Under the pieces are notes generated by a model that was not told the DNA's origin, searched no databases, and was given only the letters and a program-made list of their open reading frames with translations. A DNA stretch of 64,000 nucleotides from Incurvaria masculella (Eukaryota; Arthropoda; Insecta; Lepidoptera; Incurvariidae). Made by a program: the position numbers and the translations under genes. This document shows, piece after piece, positions 52,936-63,745 of the stretch. Positions within the stretch are counted from its first letter, which is position 1, and every line of letters starts with the position of its first letter. Location: assembly GCA_946894095.1 (NCBI GenBank), contig OX335652.1, positions 19,491,001 to 19,555,000 of the forward strand. The letters are read 5' to 3'.

Positions 52936-54600
52936 TAAAAACACATAACAATCATATAACAACAACTGGCTAGTGCTAATATTGGAGTTAAACCGGCTCT
53001 ACTCAAAAGGCAAACAAATTCCATTTGCGAAATTTCATTTATCAAAACTTTACTTGAGCGTACAATAATTTAGCCACCAGCTGGCGTCTCACCCCAGGGC
53101 CGCTCCCGAGGACCCTGTCTCTTGTCTGAGTTTATTGGAGGCCGCCGCGGTTTCCAATCGAGTTAATTCAGTCCTCTGGGTTGATGAATAAAGCTCTGCG
53201 CGTGACATTTGTCATCTTGAAAGATTGCCATCTGATTCAGTGGCTGGCGCGCGGAAACACTGCGCAGTAAACGTAAAAACTCCAGATGCTTCGCTCTTCT
53301 TTTCAAGTTCTAAACCAGATTGATTTTGCTACAAATTAAAATTAATGATTTTGTTGATGAAAAATTCGTAACGATTTCAAATTAGGAATTCGAACTAGAA
53401 ACAATTTCAATATGTGGAAAAACAGAAAAAAAAACAAACAATAGTAATTTAAAGTCTATAAATAAAAATATTATTATTAACATCGACAAGCTGTATTCTA
53501 AGTCTATGTAAGTGTCTGTCAAAAGAAGCTACCCAATCTACAAAACTCATCTCTTAATGGTGGAAAAGCTAAAGTCATTATGGGTCAAGAAGGAATCCAC
53601 AAAGTGGCTTTTAGAAACGGGCCGAATAGCGAGATTGGTTATGTATTGTTTATTTGTACATAGGCAATACACTGGACTTCGAACTGTTGAACAATCATAG
53701 AGAATAATAATTATAAATAATCTTTTAAATTATGTTTATCGTACCCAGCGGTACTTTAACTGCGTGTATTTCAAGTATGTTTGCATCATTTTTGTTTTTT
53801 CACTAAACTCGTTCGAATCGTATGTTAAATTAGTTAACATTATAGAAATTGAAAAGTTTACATTTATGTCTATCTTGAGAGTTTAGGAATATAGTTACCA
53901 CTCTTAATATTTTATAAGATCCAGGAGCATATTCTCATAATACTTGTTGACCTAACACCATAAAATACCTAATTTACATATGAAATCTCAATATTATCCG
54001 TCTATGATTTAAGTAAATCCCTGCAATCCTTACCATTACACTGGCTACTGAAAAGTTAAATCACATTAAAAATACATTTTATATAAATGCTCCACAAAAC
54101 TCCATCTAACATATGCACAAACATATGGTTCCCATGTGATACATGGGTCATTTACACTCTTTACTTACATAATATGGAATTCCAAATTCAGTATTTGATT
54201 AAATTAGAGTATGTGAAAGTACAAGGTACAAGGTAACGGTATGGTTACAATAGTAATGGGTATTGTAGCTCCTCTTATTCTAATCCTAGTTTGTGGATAT
54301 AAAATATGTATTCGTGTATTGTATCATATACATAACTTTTTTCTTTATATTTTTTTATTATTTGTATGTGTAATGTGTTTGCGTTAAACTCTGCTAGCAC
54401 ATAATGTGCTTACTACTTGTGGGATGTGACATAAGCCATTGTTATTATACATGTTTTTGTTGTTTTGTTAATGCGATTCAATCCTGTCTGTGGACCAATA
54501 AATAAATATATTTTTTTATATTGTCTTATTTCTTATTACACACTCCATTAAAATGCAAACACTGTGAACAATAACATAATAATCTCTAAACAAAATAAAA
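52936..54600. other. Unique DNA; GC-richer patch at 53085-53275
   Basis: The patch (CCAGCTGGCGTCTCACCCCAG, GGAGGCCGCCGCGG) stands out from AT-rich flanks and has no repeat. Possibly a conserved regulatory stretch or an untranslated exon. No gene supported. Confidence 0.3.
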
Positions 54601-54890
54601 TCAGCAACTTACTACTTACTAAAACTATATTAAACTAAATAGAAAATTTCCTCCATGCCTGCCGAGCTGCCCATAGTACCTATAATGCTCTGTGCGTTTC
54701 CTCTCTGAATTTCCATGCTAATTCGCCGTATGAATGACTTAGCGCGATGGCCACCGGATTTCTCAATTAGTAGTTTTCCAATGCAGTCTGAAAAACTTTT
54801 CGCATCCGATGACCATGCACCAAGCGTTTCCACAGCGAACGCAAGGAAATCAAAGTGGTCACGCACAGTGGCATATTTCTTAATTTATAT
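54544..54890 (-). pseudogene. Non-LTR retrotransposon C-terminal fragment, copy 1
   Basis: The minus-strand translation holds FAVETLGAWSSDAKSF, then SDCIGKLLIEKSGGHRAK and RRISMEIQRGNAQSIIG, which resemble the C-terminus of reverse-transcriptase proteins with a DFxxFAVETLGPWS...ISxAIQRGNA pattern. A second copy is at 61800-62110. The last block GGSSAGMEEIFYLV-like differs in frame only at the end. Clade not assigned. Confidence 0.6.
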
Positions 54891-54900
54891 TAATTAATAA

Positions 54901-55177
54901 ATGAATAATAAAAAATAAAATAATAATTAATAAATATATTAGTTTATTTAATTATAAATATAGAATGCGTATATTACGATTTATATATGTAGTTATTATT
55001 TTCGTCATTAAATTCAAGGTTTGGCTGGGAGAAATAATTTTCTCATCATCTTTGTGCAGTATTGTTACTTTGCTACATGTTTTCTCAGAAATTTAGTTTT
55101 TTCTACAGTAAATAATGTATTCATTCATTCATTCAGAGTAAAGTCGAATACATGTTATTTTTATCTTCTATTTTCAG
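54901..55177. other. AT-rich; would be intron if the 55178 exon is real
   Basis: Includes the ATTCATTCATTCA run near 55122-55136. Nothing else. Confidence 0.3.
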
Positions 55178-55320
55178 GTATACTGTATCTTCGATATCGT
55201 CCCCGATTGCCTCGCTGCCGAATCGACTCCATCTTCCCAACAATACTTCGACACAAGCTCCGAACAGCCGACGCACAAGCGTGCCATGTTCTCCGCTCCA
55301 CGATGACATCTATAAATCCT
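55178..55320 (+). CDS. Candidate terminal exon, product unknown
   Basis: A textbook acceptor (TTATCTTCTATTTTCAG, ending 55177) is followed by a GC-rich stretch. One frame (phase 0 from 55178) reads VYCIFDIVPDCLAAESTPSS and then QQYFDTSSEQPTHKRAMF, with C or G at most third positions, up to TGA near 55306. The other two plus frames are open as well, ending at about 55328-55332, so the frame is not secure. No family recognised. Confidence 0.3.
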
Positions 55321-55329
55321 ATGCCTAAT

Positions 55330-56026
55330 TAGTTTCGATCTGGCGACGTATTAACGAAATTAAATCGTAATTTATGGGACGTTAAATGGTTTTCAGATCG
55401 GATAAATGACTGGAATGCCGTCCCCGGGCAAGAGGAAACGCCTGGAGGAATTCGTTTACGATTCGCTTCTTCTTTGGTTTTTGAGAACGGATGACGTGTT
55501 TTATTTACCAGCGAAAAAAATATTAATTAAAAACTGATTTGGTATCTAATGAAAGAATAAGAATAAAAGTCAAAGAATATATTTGAGGAGTTGTAACGTA
55601 AAAGTATATTTTAAATGACCTTCGATTTCTTGGGTCTTTTAAGAAGAATATACATTTTCTAAGTATGCTAAGATAAATACTAGTCGATGGACTTTAATCT
55701 GACGTCCTTCGGAAACGAGGCAATTTTTTTAAAACATTGCATGGTAATTACATTGTATAGTTTATTTGAAAATCTCGACTTAAGCGAGCCTCTTGCCATG
55801 ATAACGACAGATAATGAACTTTTTATGCTTTAATTTTAATTGTATTTAATTGTAATAGTAAATGTTTGACGATTCTAAATGTTCACTGTGTGCCAAAGGA
55901 GGATAAATAAATACAAATACAAATACAAATATAATTTGAAATAAATTAGCCCTCTAACGAAACTTAATTACATTTGATTGCATACGATGATTATACAAAA
56001 GGTTTAAGTTTTATTTTTATGTAAAT
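55330..56026. other. No gene; simple tail (ACAAAT)n at 55908-55932
   Basis: GGATAAATAAATACAAATAC followed by further ACAAAT units looks like a LINE 3' tail. No coding portion is recognised upstream. Confidence 0.35.
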
Positions 56027-56330
56027 TCCAAAGAATTTGGTGCCATGCCAGGACCATTCCGTTATGAGCACTGCTACATTGAAATGGATGAAAAACACGG
56101 ACAGCTTTTCATAGCCGTTTCGACCATCTTTTTATTCAATGGGATGTTACCAACATGGGTGGGCTTAACTAACCCTATCACCTTGTAGGGGAAGGGGTCC
56201 TACAGTCTTAGATGGATTCCGAACCATGGCACGGCTTGCAATCATACCAAAATGCACTATTCTAACTCAGCGAGCGAAATTCGGGGCCGACGTTCGAGAC
56301 CATGACCTCTGGGATAAAAAGCAAGTTCCT
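56027..56330 (-). mobile_element. tRNA-headed SINE, minus strand, tail truncated
   Basis: GTGCCATGCCAGGACC, CTGCTACATTGAAATGG, ACCAACATGGGTGGGC, GGATTCCGAACCATGG and the head region GGGGCCGACGTTCGAGACC (B-box remnant). The poly(A) side ends near 56027. Confidence 0.6.
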
Positions 56331-56428
56331 GCCCCTGACTGCTCGTAACAATTCCAAGCCATTATCGGATGCTTTTCGAACCTCAATAGTTTTATGTGTT
56401 TATGTAAGCGATCCATTCTAGACAATAA

Positions 56429-56699
56429 TTTTTAGGGTTCCGTACCCAAATAGTGCCAACGGAACCCTATTACTAAGCCTCCGCCATCCGTCCATCCGTC
56501 CGTCCGTCCATCCGTCTGTCTGTCACAGGGCTGTATCTCATAAACCGTAATAGGTAGGCAGGTGAAATTTTCACAGAGTGTGTATTTATTTTGCCGCTAT
56601 AAAAACTAATATACAAAAAACGTGATTTTTGTGTTAAATCTTGTACGATGGTACGGAACCGGCCAAATGCGAGTCCGACACGTACTTGACCGGTTTTTC
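56429..56699 (+). mobile_element. Family A element, uninterrupted GTGTTAAATCTTG site
   Basis: Provides the empty-site sequence for the family B insertion at 47019. The right end hairpin is decayed (ATGCGAGTCCGACACGTAC). Confidence 0.8.
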
Positions 56700-58061
56700 A
56701 AACATCTTGACTACATCAGCACTACCTGTGGATTTTTTTTTCTTTATTTAGAGCATCTTAACACGTAATGACACAAAAACAAGCATAGTAACACAATAAA
56801 ATACACAACAAGTCATTACACAACACCAGATGCCACAGAGTTCAAAAATATGGTATTTAAATAGCTGACAAAGTACCTAGGTGTCTATGTATTCTTTTTG
56901 TTTGTGCACTGAATAAAATACCTGCGATCACATGCAGAAAACATTAAGACTGCGATGTATTTGTATATTTGTATATGTATTTGGATTCATGGAATATACA
57001 TGATACAAATATTGTGGTGGCGATTGAATTGCATATCGATCACGATCAAATGCATCGACAAACAATTTAAAACAATGTAGTGAGTTTATACGCAGCCGGA
57101 TTGGAAACGTAAATCTAGTCTAATAAAACCTTTTTAAAGCAGCGAAGTCACGCACGAGCGAGGATGGATGTTCGGAGAACGAAAAAGCACTTAAGTGGAC
57201 GATGACAGTCAGAAATTATTGTAATCATATTCACTTAGGCGAGTGGTGCAACAATTTTCGAGAGTTATGTACTTCCGTGCGAGAATTACCCGCATGGCTG
57301 CCGCTGCATAGGCGGTGAGCTCACAGAACAAGTAATATGGTGAGGTGGCGTTGAATATGAGATGTTTTTACAGGAATCGTTAATGCATTTTGAAATATTA
57401 AAGAGAATATTCGTGACACGAAAACAGTAATGTTTACAAACTTGCAACTGTGTTAGTAAATCTGTAATAGTGAAGATAAAAATAGTTTAAATGTTACAAA
57501 TATTATTCGTTGTAGGAGAAACTTACTGACATTCTAGTAAACTTGTAAAATTAATAAAACAATATTGTTAAGGCTGTCGTCAAGTCACAAGAAATATAAG
57601 ATTCGAACGTTTCAAGCAATGTATTATTTGTCCTTTGATATAGGCACAATCTCGCAATCCTGGCCCTAACGTTTTCCTACCCCTAAACGTTGTCACATTT
57701 TAAATCACATTTTTTATCACTTGAGAAAGCTTCATTCTATGTCTGTATTTTGTTCCGATTTATGTAAAATATAGTAAAAAAATCGAAAATTAACGTAAAA
57801 AAGAGACCTTTTTTTCCAAGCCAAAAGATTTATAAAAAAAAGATGATATAGTTTAGAATCCATAATTTCAAAAACTTAGCAAAACATTAAGAGCATGAAA
57901 ACAGTAATCGCCAGTAGTATGGAGAATTGATGGGTTACGACTCTCCTTTATTTGTTTAAAAATAATAATTGTGACAGGAAATATGTAATATCTACAAGGT
58001 GCAAGTGTCCTAAAAAACTTATAATTTAGAAGAATAAAATATTTTAAATGTACCAATTTCT
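56700..58061. other. No gene seen
   Basis: AT-rich unique DNA. The minus-strand frame at 57868-58089 runs into the next SINE. Confidence 0.35.
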
Positions 58062-58276
58062 CAGCCTCAATAGCCCAGTGGCGCGACACTTCGGCGATCG
58101 CTCTCCGAAGTTAAGCATCGCTGGGTCCGGTCTGGTCTTGGATGGGTGACCATTCGACTGTTGAGAGAGGCTGGCCGTGGTTGGCATGGCACCTAGTTCC
58201 CATGTGGTGTGTTGGGCTAATACCATGACAGAAGTCGTGGTATTAGCCATCCATGTCCAGTCACATAAAAAAAAAA
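58062..58276 (+). mobile_element. 5S-headed SINE with internal deletion
   Basis: The head and 5S-like core (CCGAAGTTAAGCATCGCTGG, TCTTGGATGGGTGACC) are intact, but after GAGGCTGGCCGTGGTTGGCA it jumps to TGGCACCTAGTTCCC and the tail, losing about 170 bases of body. The junction falls at a GG repeat shared by both sides. Ends in A10. Confidence 0.85.
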
Positions 58277-58479
58277 TGCAAGCGATCATCCTAATCCGAA
58301 GGCATGCTAATCAGGTTATATTCATTTTCTACGCATGTCGGTGCAGAGATTGTGTGAAGTATGGATTTTATTATTTTATTTAGATCACCAACATGAAAAT
58401 CAGTGAATCACCCGGATTTTACTTGAATAATCAGGTATTAATCAATTTTAATCCTGCTGACTCTAGTATCTAATGCCAA

Positions 58480-58540
58480 ATGCCATACAACGAGACGAAA
58501 ACATTTTTTTTCGGCTCGTTGCATGGCATTTTCTCATTTC
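58480..58540. repeat. Short hairpin AATGCCAT...ATGGCATT
   Basis: AATGCCATACAACGAG pairs with CTCGTTGCATGGCATT around a loop of about 20 bases. A possible minimal fold-back element. Confidence 0.6.
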
Positions 58541-58597
58541 GGCACAAAGTCGAATATCAGAACATGCCTTGAAGGAAATGTGCCTACAGCACCTATG

Positions 58598-58715
58598 GTA
58601 GTCAGTTCGCATACTAATTCGGGACGCGAAACATGGAATGTTTGTTACACCAGATGGCGTCCTGCGTAGGTCTTACGTGTACGCTAATTCGCAGACGAAC
58701 TGACTGGCCATCATA
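58598..58715. repeat. Inverted repeat with ATGGTAGTCAGTTCG arms
   Basis: ATGGTAGTCAGTTCG (58601) is the inverse of CGAACTGACTGGCCAT (58694-58709) apart from one or two bases, and CTAATTCG occurs next to both. The centre includes CCAGATGGCGTCC. Confidence 0.55.
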
Positions 58716-58822
58716 ACCGTAAGTGTTTGAATTATCATTAAAAAGTGACTACGCTACCGCTTCTAAGATTTTAGCCAACACCATAAACGGCACATTAAGA
58801 GGATAATGAGGTGATTTGAGGT

Positions 58823-59260
58823 CAATACAATGCCTTGTGCCTGTTTCCTCAGAAAAATTAAGACATATATTTCTTAGATTTTGCACATTAAATAAACCAA
58901 CTGGGAGCTACGTCTGTACGTTTTGATTTTTTTTTTATGACCAAACTTACGAGTATATCCATGATATACGTTCTTGAACATTTTGATACACATATTTAGA
59001 GGATTATATCATGGATATATAAGTTATCAGATGATAATAGGTGATCAGGTTCCATACAATAGTGCGTACCCGTTTTCTCGGTCAAATTAAGAAATATTTT
59101 GTAAAAAATAAAAATAAATGCGTATGTGATGGGTATAAGATAAGTTATAGAGAAAGCAAAAAAATACGGGCGTAGCTCTCATTTAATGTATTTAATGTGC
59201 AAAATTTGAGATTTTTTTTCCTAATTTGACTAAGGAAACAGGCACGACCCATTGTATGTT
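58823..59260. mobile_element. Fold-back element with about 100-bp arms (family K)
   Basis: TACAATGCCTTGTGCCTGTT and CACATTAAATAAACCAACTG (left arm, 58826-58920) correspond to the inverse of 59163-59260 (CATTTAATGTATTTAATGTG, AAACAGGCACGACCCATTGT). An additional direct copy of the left-arm start lies at 59051-59100 (CATACAATAGTGCGTACC). No coding frame. Confidence 0.6.
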
Positions 59261-59267
59261 CCTTGTT

Positions 59268-59335
59268 TATTGTTTATTCGTCATCCATAGACAGTACACT
59301 GCATTCGGATTTGTCATATTTTATACAGAGTCTTT
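59268..59335 (-). mobile_element. LINE family G 3' terminus, minus strand
   Basis: TTGTTTATTCGTCATCCATAG, CAGTACACTGCATTCGGATT and GTCATATTTTA are the reverse of the end at 9170-9230. Nothing upstream of the end is kept. Confidence 0.65.
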
Positions 59336-59537
59336 ATTTAGACAGGTACCACCTACAGAAAATTAAGAGTACAATGGTCTGAGAGTAATCTGTATAATAA
59401 TATACGAATAAGATTTCTGTGAGAGATTCTGACCTACAATTAAATAACGCTTTACTACAGTTCGGGTGTACAGAGCCCTCGTCATTATTGATACGAAGTT
59501 GTATAAGATGGACTCGATCACCTCATTATCCTCTTAA

Positions 59538-60683
59538 GGTGGCCCAACCCGGCGGGCCTAACTCATTCGCGGGCTCGGTACAAAACCGTGCTGTTGCGCT
59601 CTGGGACCTTCTCTGTTTCAAAGAATAAGACAGGCTCCGTGATGAGGAAGATGCAACATGTACACAAAAAAGACGATGTGAATAAGTGTATGATTTGGTA
59701 AGATTTACGAAAATTTTAATTTCAAAACGTCTTATAGCTAAAAGTAAACCACGACCGCTGTAGTAAAAAAAAAAATTAACTAAAAAATAACCGACTTCAA
59801 AGAAAAAGCACTAAAAAGTAACAAAATAATTGCCATTTTTGTAGTTACGATTTTTGTTATTTTTTGAGTCGGCGTCAGCCGGGCACGCGCTGCGCCAATC
59901 AAGAGAACCTTGCCTACCTTGGCTGACACCGACTCAAAAAATAACAAAAAACGTAACTACAAAAATGGTCATTATTTTGTTACTTTTTAGTGCTTTTTTC
60001 TTTGAAGTCGGTTATTTTTTTTGTTAATTTTTTTTTATTGGTTTATTTTTAGTGAATCTGAAACACTTACAAATTTGTACACGTCCTTTCCAATAAAAAA
60101 AGAATTACCGAAATCGGTTGGCGTTATATTGAGTTATTCGTCCATTTGTCGCGCACATCTTAATACAAATTTAAGACTTATACGATTTTCTCATGGATAT
60201 CATTGTCAGAACTTAACCAAATTAAAATGGGACCACTTGGGAAGCACTAGCTTTCATTTAAAAAAAATATCATCAAAATCGGTTCACCCAGGCAAAAGTT
60301 ATTAGGTAACAAACATAAAAAAACACATACAGACGAATTGATAACCTCCTCCTTTTTTTAAGTCGGTTAAAAATCTAACAAAAACCAAAAAGATCATAAA
60401 TCTTGATTAAATAAGCTATGTCTGATGACTGATCTTTTTACGATGTTCTTACTTTATCATTGCGTAATCCACCTCCAAAGTTATTGTATGAAACGCGCGA
60501 AAAATTCGAACTTTCGGACCTTATAACTTAGAAACCAAACACAACTTTACAATGCCAATGGTCATCAGACATCTAGTTCGATCAAATAAAGCTATTTTGA
60601 GCATAATTTTGGATCTCTGACAAGAAATATGGGCGTGATCTTCTTTCCCCTTTTGTATGGGGAGATGAGAGGGATGGGCCACC
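59538..60683 (-). mobile_element. Family B TTAA element split by another element
   Basis: TTAA at 59534-59537 and 60684-60687. The left half runs to CGCTGTAGTAAAAAA, the right half resumes at AAAATCTAACAAAAACC; without the insertion (59781-60368) it would be about 550 bp, the family length. Ends GGTGGCCCAACCCGG and GGGATGGGCCACC. Confidence 0.85.
59781..60368. mobile_element. CCGACTTC element with an almost perfect palindrome, nested
   Basis: Begins ATAACCGACTTCAAAG and ends AAGTCGGTTA. The left third is a near-perfect inverted repeat: arms 59783-59880 and 59921-60022 with a 40-base loop containing GGGCACGCGCTGCGCC. The remaining part (60023-60368) contains blocks typical of a widespread lepidopteran repeat (TTCTCATGGATATCATTGTC, CATCAAAATCGGTTCACCC, ATAACCTCCTCC). 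No gene; the frame at 60021-60305 is part of the repeat. Confidence 0.8.
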
Positions 60684-60687
60684 TTAA

Positions 60688-61044
60688 CAGATAAAAGAGC
60701 CCGCCAGTCCAGGCGCGGCCCGGTAGCGCACCGCCCAGACAAGCAGCACCGGTTCGTCCGCCCTATTTACGTGCTTCAGCCACGTTAGCCCCGTAATTGG
60801 CAAGATGATGTATGGCCGACTATAAGCTGTCACTCCGCGAGTTGATCTATTGTTGTGGATCGCGCCTTTGTTTTGAGACAATGGGGCGCTTTGTGTTGTC
60901 GGCGCGACGCTCCGAGAGCTCTGCGAGTCGCTCCGAGTGGCTCGGGCGTGTCATTCCGTGGAAACGTCTGTGTCTACTGGAGTGACTTGAACGGTTCGTT
61001 CCCGAATAAGACACCGTTCAAAATGGTTAATGATTTAATAAGTA
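60688..61044. other. GC-rich island between repeats, possible 5' exon or promoter
   Basis: Rich in CpG (CCAGGCGCGGCCCGGTAGCGC, GGCGCGACGCTCCGAGAGC). A short frame from ATG at 60881 reads MGRFVLSARRSESSASRSEW and ends at TGA after about 35 codons. No TATA box, no recognised product. Its GC content differs sharply from all flanks. Confidence 0.3.
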
Positions 61045-61800
61045 TCTTTTTATTTTATTGTTTAATTGTTTATTCATCATCCATAGGCAGTACACTGCAC
61101 TCGGATTCGTCATATTTTATCATTAGCCAGTTCGCAGTCCCAGCGAAGAAGAACAGGCAAGAAACTCCGCTGGTTTTTAGGGTTCCGTACCCAAAGGGTG
61201 AAAACGGAACCCTATTACTAAGCCTCCGCTGTCCGTCCGTCCGTCCGTCCGTCCGTCCGTCCGTCCGTCCGTCTGTCCGTCTGTCACAGGGCTGTATCTC
61301 AGTACCCGTAACACATAGATAGCTGAAATTTTCACAGAGTGTGTATTTATTTTGCCGCTATAACAACAAATAGGTAAGATTAAAAAATAATGAAAATTAA
61401 AGGGGGCTCCCATACAAAAAACGTGATTTTTTTGTTTTTTTTTCTACGATGGTACAGAACCCTTCGTGTGCGAGTCCGACTCGCACTTGGCCGGTTTTTT
61501 TTTCTACGTCCACTAAGTTTTAGTTTATAAAAGTATAAAGTACAACAATTCATGTCATATGCAAATATAAAGAAGACAAATATTAGTTTATTTGTAAATA
61601 CCATGCCCGCCACCTGACATGTTGCCAATTGGAGCAAGCCAGTCCCCACAAACAGCGCCAGTTCACGAGCATTGGGCCGGGCACAGCCGTCGCCTCTCTC
61701 AACCATATTTTAGGGAAAGAGGAGACCCTAACCTGGAGTCGCCGCAAGCAAAGACCTTAAAGCGATGCACTACTCCAGTGGCAACATGAAAAAGTTGTGA
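61045..61800 (-). mobile_element. LINE family G 3' region, interrupted by family A
   Basis: The end CATCCATAGGCAGTACACTG lies at the left, TTCTTCGC-containing sequence up to 61174, then the family A insertion (61175-61503). The rest continues to GTTGCCAC-reverse (CAGTGGCAAC) near 61787. Matches 9233-8955 in reverse, with extra bases (61504-61610) that the other copy lacks. Confidence 0.6.
61175..61503 (+). mobile_element. Family A element inside a LINE 3' end
   Basis: Complete element with a long CCGT tract (about 61225-61280) and perfect right hairpin. It separates two parts of the family G copy, so it arrived later. Confidence 0.85.
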
Positions 61801-62110
61801 AAACTTAGCACGAACTTGGCACATGGTCATCTGATGCGAAAATGTTTTCAGACTGCATTGGAAAACTACTAATTGAGAAATCCGGTGACCATCGCGTTAA
61901 GTCATTTTTCATACGGCGAATTAGCATGGAAATTCAGAGAGGAAACGCACAGAGCATTTTAGGTACTATGGGCAGCTCGGCGGGCATGGAGGAAATTTTC
62001 TATTTAGTTTTAGTAACTAGTAAGTTGTTAGTTTTATTTTGTTTAGAGATTATTATGTTATTGTTCACAGTGTTTTGTATTTTAATGAAGTGTGTAAAAA
62101 GAAATAAACG
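61800..62110 (+). pseudogene. Non-LTR retrotransposon C-terminal fragment, copy 2
   Basis: SDCIGKLLIEKSGDHRVKSF, then RRISMEIQRGNAQSILG, as in copy 1 at 54544-54890 but with one residue gained (SFFIRR versus SFIRR). Upstream of 61830 the frame is broken by a stop. The similarity continues past the protein-like part (TTAGAGATTATTATGTTATT, GTGTTTTGTATTTTAATG), so the 3' untranslated region is shared too. Confidence 0.6.
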
Positions 62111-62159
62111 CATGCAACAACATAAAAAGTTTGACACGTATAATTTCGCCCAAATATGA

Positions 62160-62458
62160 ATCGGATATTTTAAATATAATTAAAATGCATAGTGAGCTTA
62201 CCTCATGGACACGGCACTAGTTGAGTTAGGGCCGATTTTTCAATCCTCAGATAGTACTTATCGGACTGATAGTACATTCTCACGTTGGTCAAAAGATTGA
62301 TATTAATTGCCGGAGAATTAAATCTGCTATCACAATTATTTTGCTAATAAACATATGGACTAACTCTATCGGATGGATAAGCAGAAGCGTAAATTAATCC
62401 TTTTCTGGCTGTTTATCTGACAATTGAAAAATCAGCCCTTAGGGAGCAACTAAAAGAA
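62160..62458. other. No gene seen
   Basis: Unique DNA with a possible inverted pair GGGCCGATTTTTCAATCCTC / GACAATTGAAAAATCAGCCC at 62230 and 62420. Confidence 0.4.
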
Positions 62459-62536
62459 ACTGACGGACGGACGGGCGGAGAGCGGAGGCTTGGCAATAGG
62501 GTTTCGGTGGCACCCTTTGGGTACAGAACCCAAAAA
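62459..62536 (-). mobile_element. Family A fragment, minus strand
   Basis: GACGGACGGACGGGCGGAGAGCGG, GGCTTGGCAATAGGG and TTTGGGTACAGAACCC: only the CCGT tract and the GGGTTCCGTACC end remain. Confidence 0.75.
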
Positions 62537-62697
62537 AAAATCTAATAATTTGCGCACATGATTACAAAGACATGTGAATCTTACAAACCACATTATTTGT
62601 CACGGTATCCCAATAATGACCCAGTGTTGACCGCCATTCATAAATCAAAAAGAGCTAACGTCCACTAGAAACGCCCGTAATAAAGTCCCTCAGGTGA

Positions 62698-63180
62698 CAT
62701 AAATTTATATTTTTAAATGATTTGTTGGTCTCCGCGGCGCGGTATTTCTGTGCTGCATACAACGAGAAAATAACCCAGGACTCTGGTCAGACATACAAAA
62801 ACGAGTGTTCTTTTGTAAAACCGGTTTTATATCGTATACTGGACATTTACTACAAAGATTGTTTAGCATCTCTGGCTCATGCTATTTATAGCAAAACAGG
62901 GATTATGGTAATATTGGTTTACGTGACCGGTCTACCTAGGTGGACATTAGATGCTGCCAAATACACCTTACAAGCGAGGTGCCATGCCGGATTCCAGCTA
63001 GGTAATTGTTCCAGGTGGAAGTTTATCAAATTTAGCTATTACTCAAGATATATCATAAAAGGATCACACGCTATCATACACTCAAAAATAATAGATTGTT
63101 TCCCGTGCATAACGATAGAGATGACTTGGCGACGTCAGGGGGAGGCATACGTTCAGCAATGGTCAGAAAATGGCTGAACC
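62698..63180 (+). CDS. Longest open frame in the window, probably not a gene
   Basis: Open for about 160 codons from 62698 to TGA at 63178, but the first in-frame ATG is far inside (around 62905), so there is no good start; the first 60-70 codons would need splicing. The sequence includes LASLAHAIYSKTGIMVILVY and CHAGFQLGNCSRWKF, without a recognised family. Part of it (AGGTGCCATGCCGGATTCC at about 62978) resembles a reversed SINE tail, which favours chance. Confidence 0.15.
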
Positions 63181-63345
63181 AGAAGAAGATAAATTTCCAA
63201 GTGGGTGTACGCAATTTCTGTGCCTTGGAATCCATCGCTCCAGAGCGATTAAAACGCACACCATTGGTCAGCCCCATGTATGCTCTGAAATGTTTCTTGC
63301 ATTGGTAGAAAAAGCGAAAGCCGAATTTTCAGCAAAGGTGATTTA

Positions 63346-63372
63346 GGTATTAGCCATGCATGTCCAGTGACA
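63346..63372 (+). mobile_element. SINE tail fragment
   Basis: GGTATTAGCCATGCATGTCC followed by AGTGACAATAAA is the tail of the common SINE alone. Confidence 0.5.
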
Positions 63373-63375
63373 ATA

Positions 63376-63745
63376 AACAGTTTCAGTTTCTTTATGTTCT
63401 CCATTAGGTGTATATGACACACTCGGATTTGTCATTTTCCCGTCGGTTCGATAACTTCTGGCGAAGAAGAGCCGGCAAGAAACTTCGTCAGGTTGGTCAT
63501 TGTAATTTTTTTTTCATTGATACTTACAAACTATTTAACAGTGATTAATGCTCTATAAGTATGACTACTATAAGTGATGACTACTTCTCACAAAGAACAT
63601 CATAATAAGAACATTACATACATTGGTAAATAGCAAACTCTTGATTACGATAATGACATCTTATTCTAAATTAATAGGAATTATGATCTGAATTATTTGA
63701 GTGTAAAAAGCCATTGAAATTTTTGATACAAGGTAATATCAAATC
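63376..63745 (-). mobile_element. LINE 3' end, family H, uninterrupted copy
   Basis: CAGTTTCAGTTTCTTTATG, GTGTATATGACACACTCGG, GGCGAAGAAGAGCCGGCAAG, then GACATCTTATTCTAAATTAA and GAGTGTAAAAAGCC. It serves as the uninterrupted version for 6914-7720. Confidence 0.5.
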
